From: Ignelater luminosus
Taxonomy: Eukaryota > Arthropoda > Insecta > Coleoptera > Elateridae
DNA: 64,000 nucleotides
Direction: 5' to 3'
NCBI GenBank assembly: GCA_011009095.1
Contig: VTPC01003538.1
Location: 1-64,000, forward strand
The notes under the pieces were generated by a model. It was given only the letters and a program-made list of their open reading frames with translations. It was not told the DNA's origin and did no database searches. Positions 60,101-64,000 of the stretch are shown here, piece by piece (positions within the stretch are counted from its first letter, which is position 1; every line of letters starts with the position of its first letter). Position numbers and translations under genes: made by a program.

Positions 60101-61383
60101 TAAAAACAAGCATCGACTGAGTTCTGGAATGTATAGAACATTATACATTGTTCGGTTTTGCCATTGATCGTCAGTAAGGGCTTGAATTTCAATGATTCCA
60201 CTTCCTTCTGCAGCTATCACTTTATCATTTGCAATCTTGACATATATGGGTTCATCAAGTGGTTCTAGTTTTGAAACCCATTCCTTATGACAGGTCATAT
60301 GCATGCTTGCACCTGAATCACAAATCCATTCAGTTGGTTTTACATCAGAACTTGCTGAATACAAGGACGAAATATCACAAATATAGGCAGAATTACCACT
60401 GAACGATCCACTTGCATCGGCTATTCTCTTCCTGCATTCACGTGACCAGTGACCTTTCTGTTTGCAGTAATTACAACTAGTGGTTTTCTTCAATTCCTTA
60501 ATATTCTTGCTTTTCTTGCTTTTCTTGAAGCTAGCGGCTTCTAACTTACTTTGTAAAGCTTTAACTTCTAGAGCAAGTCGAGACGTTTCAGTATCTTCAT
60601 TCGTGATTCTTAATTCTTCTTTTAATAATCTTGCTGTGAGGTTCTCAAAGGTTAGATACTCACTGGAAACGGAGTCCCACGCTGTTCGAAATGCATTATA
60701 TTTTGACGGCAAGCTATTAATTACTTTAGAACAAATAGCGCTGTTGCTAATGTTTTCATCTACATCTTTGAGTTGTTTTACTAGCAATTCGATAGCTGAA
60801 ATGTGCTCTGCAATTTTTGCGTTTTCAGACATTCTGTATTCATAAAATTTCTGCCACAGTAATTCTTTAGAAACTTCGGTCTTCTGTTCGTGTATAGACA
60901 TGAGCCTTGTCCACATCTGTGCGGCATTTTCACAATTTAACAAATGTTGCATTTGTTCTTGGTTAATTGTGGTTAACAGAATAACTTGAGCTCTGCTGTT
61001 CTTCGTGTCCCATGCTGTCCATTCCGACGACTTCTTGTCTTCCGGTACAGTATCTTTTCCATTTACGATGGTTAGAAGCTTCTCCGCCTTCAACAAAATT
61101 GTTACACTAAATTTCCAAAGTTGAAAATTTGAGCCGTCAAATTTGGGAACATTGGCAGTTTCAGATCTCGTTGTAGCCATTATTAACACTCAGTATATTA
61201 TATTTATACGACTCGAACGTAATTTTAAATATACGCATTACACGACTCGAACGCGTCTTTTTTGTTTTAAACACACTATTGCACAAAGAATTATACGACT
61301 TGAACGTGATTTTAAATATACACAATACACGATCGAACGCGTCTTTAACTTTTCAGTGTCCTACGTATACTGGGTCCATAACC

Positions 61384-61591
61384 TGTTGAAATAATAAAAT
61401 GCAAAAGTGTGTTAAACGTTTATTGTTAATAGAAAATAAGTAAAGAGGTCCTTCCTCTTTGCATGTACAGAATTGACTGCCTGCAAAAGCAATAAAATTA
61501 CAAGCAAAGCGACGGAGATTTTAATGACGGCGTGGTCTATTTTTAAAAACTAACAAATACTTAAATACAATATTTTTCTGCATTTCCAACA
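61384..61591 (-). repeat. Copia 5' LTR (right in window)
   Basis: 208 bp. Directly inside it, on the minus strand, lies GGTTATGGACCCAGTATACG, the probable primer-binding site. It resembles the internal initiator-tRNA-Met sequence known to prime Drosophila copia. Confidence 0.93.
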
Positions 61592-62074
61592 CTATAAACA
61601 GTGTTGGACAGTATCTAGATAAAGAGTATCTTAGATATTATCTAGATACTAGGTATAGTGTCTTACTCAGGATTCAGATATTAAATGATTTAAATATTAA
61701 TTTTCTGTATCTAGATATAAAACGATTAAAGATACTTTTTAAATACGATTTCGGCTTTCCAGAAATCTAAAATTCACCAAATCAGTTCTGCGCACTACAC
61801 GCTTAGGCTCAGCTTAGGCTAAAATACCGCTTTGCGTTTCCGTTATTACAACGCTTTACGTATGCATATTTACAATCCTTCCTGCTTCCGGGATTGGTCA
61901 CTTTACCTGTTACCAGAAATGTGATTGCGAACACAGAAGGGACTGTAAATTTGCATCGCGGTCATCCATGCCTACCGAACAGTCATGATTCATCATGATG
62001 GGAGGTTATGTACTTTTGTTTTCCCTTCAAACTCTCACATGCTGACCGCACTCTAAATCCTTTGTGCTAATAAA

Positions 62075-62260
62075 ATGAATTCAAAAGAAGAAAACGATGT
62101 TTCTTAAGCTATGTAACGTTCAGTACCCGTAATCTTTGATGGTGAATTTTTTGAAATAATCGAAATAGTCAGTGGAGATAAAATTAAGGCAAAATGTAAG
62201 TTATGCCTTAGTCAAAGTGGATCAATTACATCAACTGGAAATTTTAAAAAACATGTTAAG
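62075..62260 (+). pseudogene. hAT transposase N-terminal exon with BED zinc finger
   Basis: The frame MNSKEENDVS continues after two stops as VPVIFDGEFFEIIEIVSGDK, then KAKCKLC and GSITSTGNFKKHVK. The C-x2-C then H-x-type spacing (CKLC ... NFKKHVK) is the BED finger of hAT transposases, which binds element ends. The exon ends at a GT donor (HVK/GTAATT, 62261). The two stops near its start mean it is either dead or begins at a later codon. A second short frame at about 62340-62440 (YVEEEEISQTKLTNISEIAK) could be a further exon. Confidence 0.6.
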
Positions 62261-62856
62261 GTAATTAATAAAATTTATAATTTACAAGTTTAAACTCGGG
62301 GAAACTATTTCAATCAGAAGAAAAGGTAAAAAAGATATGTAGAAGAGGAAGAGATCTCTCAAACTAAACTAACAAATATTTCTGAAATAGCGAAACGTAC
62401 TACTCGTAAAACAACAATATCCAAGAAAAAAATTAGTTATGTTACCATTATACTTGTTATTTTATGCTGTTTGTGGAATTCACTTTTGCCTTCCTTCATA
62501 TATTGCGTATTCTGTAAAAGCCTGTATTAAATTTCTTTAAGTTGTTAAGCATTTAACTAAGAAAGAACTGTATTTGAAAAACAATAAATTTTTGAACCGT
62601 CTGGGTTTGACCTGTCATAAAGCGTTCACACTCTCCAGCTGCACAAAAACAAAAATACAAAATATAAACACTCAAATCTTAGGAATTTAATAAGTAGCAG
62701 GGCAGTTAGTTGTGAAAGAACAGTCGTAGTGAGGGATCGGTGTGCGTCGAACGTAAGAGGCCTCACGCGAAGTCGTAATGTCAAAGTTGCCTTTACGTGT
62801 TTTTTGTGGGGACCATTTAATGCAATTGCATATGCTATTTTGATTTAATCAACAGT

Positions 62857-62955
62857 TTGATTATTATTGTTGTTGCTGCTGTGGCCTTACTGTGTGTTTG
62901 TAAAACCTTTTTGATTATTATTATTGTTATTGATATTGTTGTTGTTGTTGATAAA
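62857..62955. repeat. TTG/TTA simple repeats
   Basis: Interrupted ATT, GTT and GCT triplet runs in the intervening region of the hAT element. Confidence 0.8.
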
Positions 62956-63089
62956 GCGTTACAGTGTGTAATTGCCGCTAATTGGTATCGCTGTCGCCCA
63001 GAATGAATGAGGGGCGCTCGTTGTTTAAAGGGTTGGTATTAGTGTAGAAAAAGTACTAGTACAACCGCTAAAATTAACCGCATAGCTAG

Positions 63090-63440
63090 CTATCTGCTTG
63101 GGGATATACGATTAGTCGGGATCGTGTAGCCTACCTCAACCTGGAGGGCAGTGAGTCCTGCCAGTGGTCCGGGCTGGTACCGCCCCGCAGGGGCACTCGA
63201 AACCCTGTATGTGCCTGCACTGCTATCCTACAGGAGGAGCGGTCTCCAGGGATTTGAGTGCTATGACGGTAGTGACAGCTGGTTGTCCAACGCGTCAGTT
63301 GGATGGCATCACAGCACGATAAGTGCTTGTTACAGGTCACCATGATCCAGGCGGCACACTGAAGGTGACGGCCAACAACACCGGGATACGATCTTCTAGA
63401 CGCGACGAAGGACGCCGCTGTCCAACCCCTTTACTTCTGT
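63090..63440. other. GC-rich island of unknown origin within the hAT element
   Basis: Between 63120 and 63430 the sequence is much richer in G and C than any other long stretch here. It has open but unrecognised frames on both strands and ends at a good donor (TTCTG/TAAGT). It may be an inserted SINE or LINE 5' leader, or a non-coding exon. Nothing identifies it. Confidence 0.45.
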
Positions 63441-63782
63441 AAGTTTTTAGTGACCTGTTTACTTGGTAAGAAACTAATGCATGAAACCTCTTTTGTAAAG
63501 GGAGAATTTTTGTATACGGTCCCATATCCCTACACTTAATTGGCAACTCAATGAGGCGTGAAGTCGACCGACCCCGGAACAGAGCAAGCATCCACACGGC
63601 TTAAAAGGGCCCCTTTAAGTATATTTAAGATCTGTTGCTACGCATGTTATACTTTACCTTATTCTTGTGATTTTTGTGAAACTTTTAAATAAATACAAGC
63701 GTTTAAATTTATGAAACAAAATCTGTTCCGTTTTGTGCTCTACATGTTAAACTAAGTAAATAATTTATTAATTTCTTTGTAG

Positions 63783-64000
63783 GGTAATAATGCAATAATC
63801 AAATATATAATAGATATAATGAAGACTTTGTCAACAGTAGAAAAACAAAGCTTAAAGAATGTAACTAGTGTGTTGGCATTTGGGTTTGAAATTCCCAGTA
63901 GACGAAAAGTTGGAAGATTTTTAAATGATCAAAAAACTAAAATGAAAAAGAAATTAATACAAACCATTGAAAAGCAGAAGTTTGTTTGCACGACTGCAGA
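63783..64000 (+). CDS. hAT transposase exon, open to the window edge
   Basis: After a polypyrimidine acceptor (TTTCTTTGTAG, ending 63782) the frame is open for 72 codons: GNNAIIKYIIDIMKTLSTVE, KQSLKNVTSVLAFGFEIPSR, KVGRFLNDQKTKMKKKL and IEKQKFVCTTA. This is the conserved hAT segment that starts with FI-x2-DMxPLSTVE and leads to the first catalytic Asp (CTTADIW), lying just past the edge. The acceptor keeps phase with the donor at 62261. Gly then Phe replace the usual residues in the PLS region only mildly, so this part looks well kept, in contrast to the upstream BED exon. Confidence 0.7.

Larger units (their letters stand above)
56957..61591 (-). mobile_element. Copia-type LTR retrotransposon, young and nearly whole
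   Basis: 4635 bp with two 208-bp LTRs (TGTTG...CAACA) about 98 percent identical and the 5-bp target duplication CTATA on both sides (56952-56956, 61592-61596). On the minus strand the parts are in Copia order: gag from about 61.19 kb, a zinc knuckle (CNYCKQKGHWSREC, about 60.45 kb), protease (WICDSGASMHMT, about 60.32 kb), integrase zinc-binding and core (about 59.9-59.3 kb), reverse transcriptase (about 58.6-58.0 kb, YVDD) and RNase H to about 57.2 kb. A purine tract (AAGTGGGAG) touches the 3' LTR. It has about one break. LTR similarity indicates a recent insertion. It landed two bases from the end of the hAT element to its right. Confidence 0.95.
61599..64000 (+). mobile_element. hAT transposon, left part, running off the window
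   Basis: The left end is probably CAGTGTTGGACAGTATCTAG (61599), a typical hAT terminus, followed by several subterminal TATCTAGATA-like motifs up to about 61740. Inside lie a BED-finger exon (62075-62260) and the start of a hAT transposase exon (63783 to the edge). With the Copia insertion removed, the flanking 8 bp would read ACTATAAA, the expected target-duplication length. The right end lies outside the window, so the duplication cannot be confirmed. Confidence 0.65.

Noticed and set aside
1-64000. CRISPR arrays, operons, bacterial promoters or a novel defence system
   Set aside because: The window is insect nuclear DNA with spliced genes and eukaryotic transposons; no spaced direct-repeat array or gene cluster was seen.

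Overview
The window looks like AT-rich nuclear DNA from an insect. The only host gene I can support is part of a beta-adrenergic-like octopamine receptor, whose first coding exon (through TM5) lies on the minus strand at 16135-16925. Its remaining exons, if contiguous, lie left of the window. Almost everything else recognisable is mobile-element material of very different ages.

Layout. 1-7.7 kb: mostly featureless AT-rich DNA with a decayed Jockey-type LINE ORF1 (3281-4620) and a Tc1-like transposase relic (5428-5892). 7.7-9.0 kb: an intact 1305-bp Tc1/mariner-superfamily transposon. 9.2-10.7 kb: a small deletion-derived mariner with long inverted arms, then a Penelope-like relic with RT and GIY-YIG blocks on the minus strand. 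12.3-14.2 kb: a decayed, intron-containing copy of a multicopy insect protein family I cannot name. 16.1-20.3 kb: the receptor exon and its upstream DNA. 21-30.5 kb: a candidate solo LTR, a relic of a second multicopy family, two pogo-like transposase relics, a TGTAAC-type LTR-like element, a LINE piece and a 400-base assembly gap. 31.4-34.7 kb: two LINEs joined head to tail, plus a 373-bp block duplicated from next to the gap. 36.0-37.4 kb: a second, almost identical mariner in inverse orientation. 39.6-40.9 kb: a minus-strand LINE relic. 43.1-47.9 kb: an old gypsy-type pol relic interrupted by an LTR-like element, itself carrying a foldback sequence. 47.9-56.9 kb: no recognisable gene, but several hairpins. 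57.0-61.6 kb: a young, nearly whole Copia element with 208-bp LTRs and a CTATA target duplication. 61.6-64.0 kb: a hAT element with BED-finger and transposase exons, running off the right edge.

There is no operon-like organisation. The value of the window is as a record of nested insertions: foldback in LTR in gypsy, LINE in LINE, and Copia landing two bases from a hAT end. The strongest less-described signals are a paired ACCCTGTATA motif with an exact 30-bp period at three loci, the 79-bp-arm foldback, two pogo-like copies that share loss of the first catalytic-Asp block, and two multicopy protein families with conserved splice sites.
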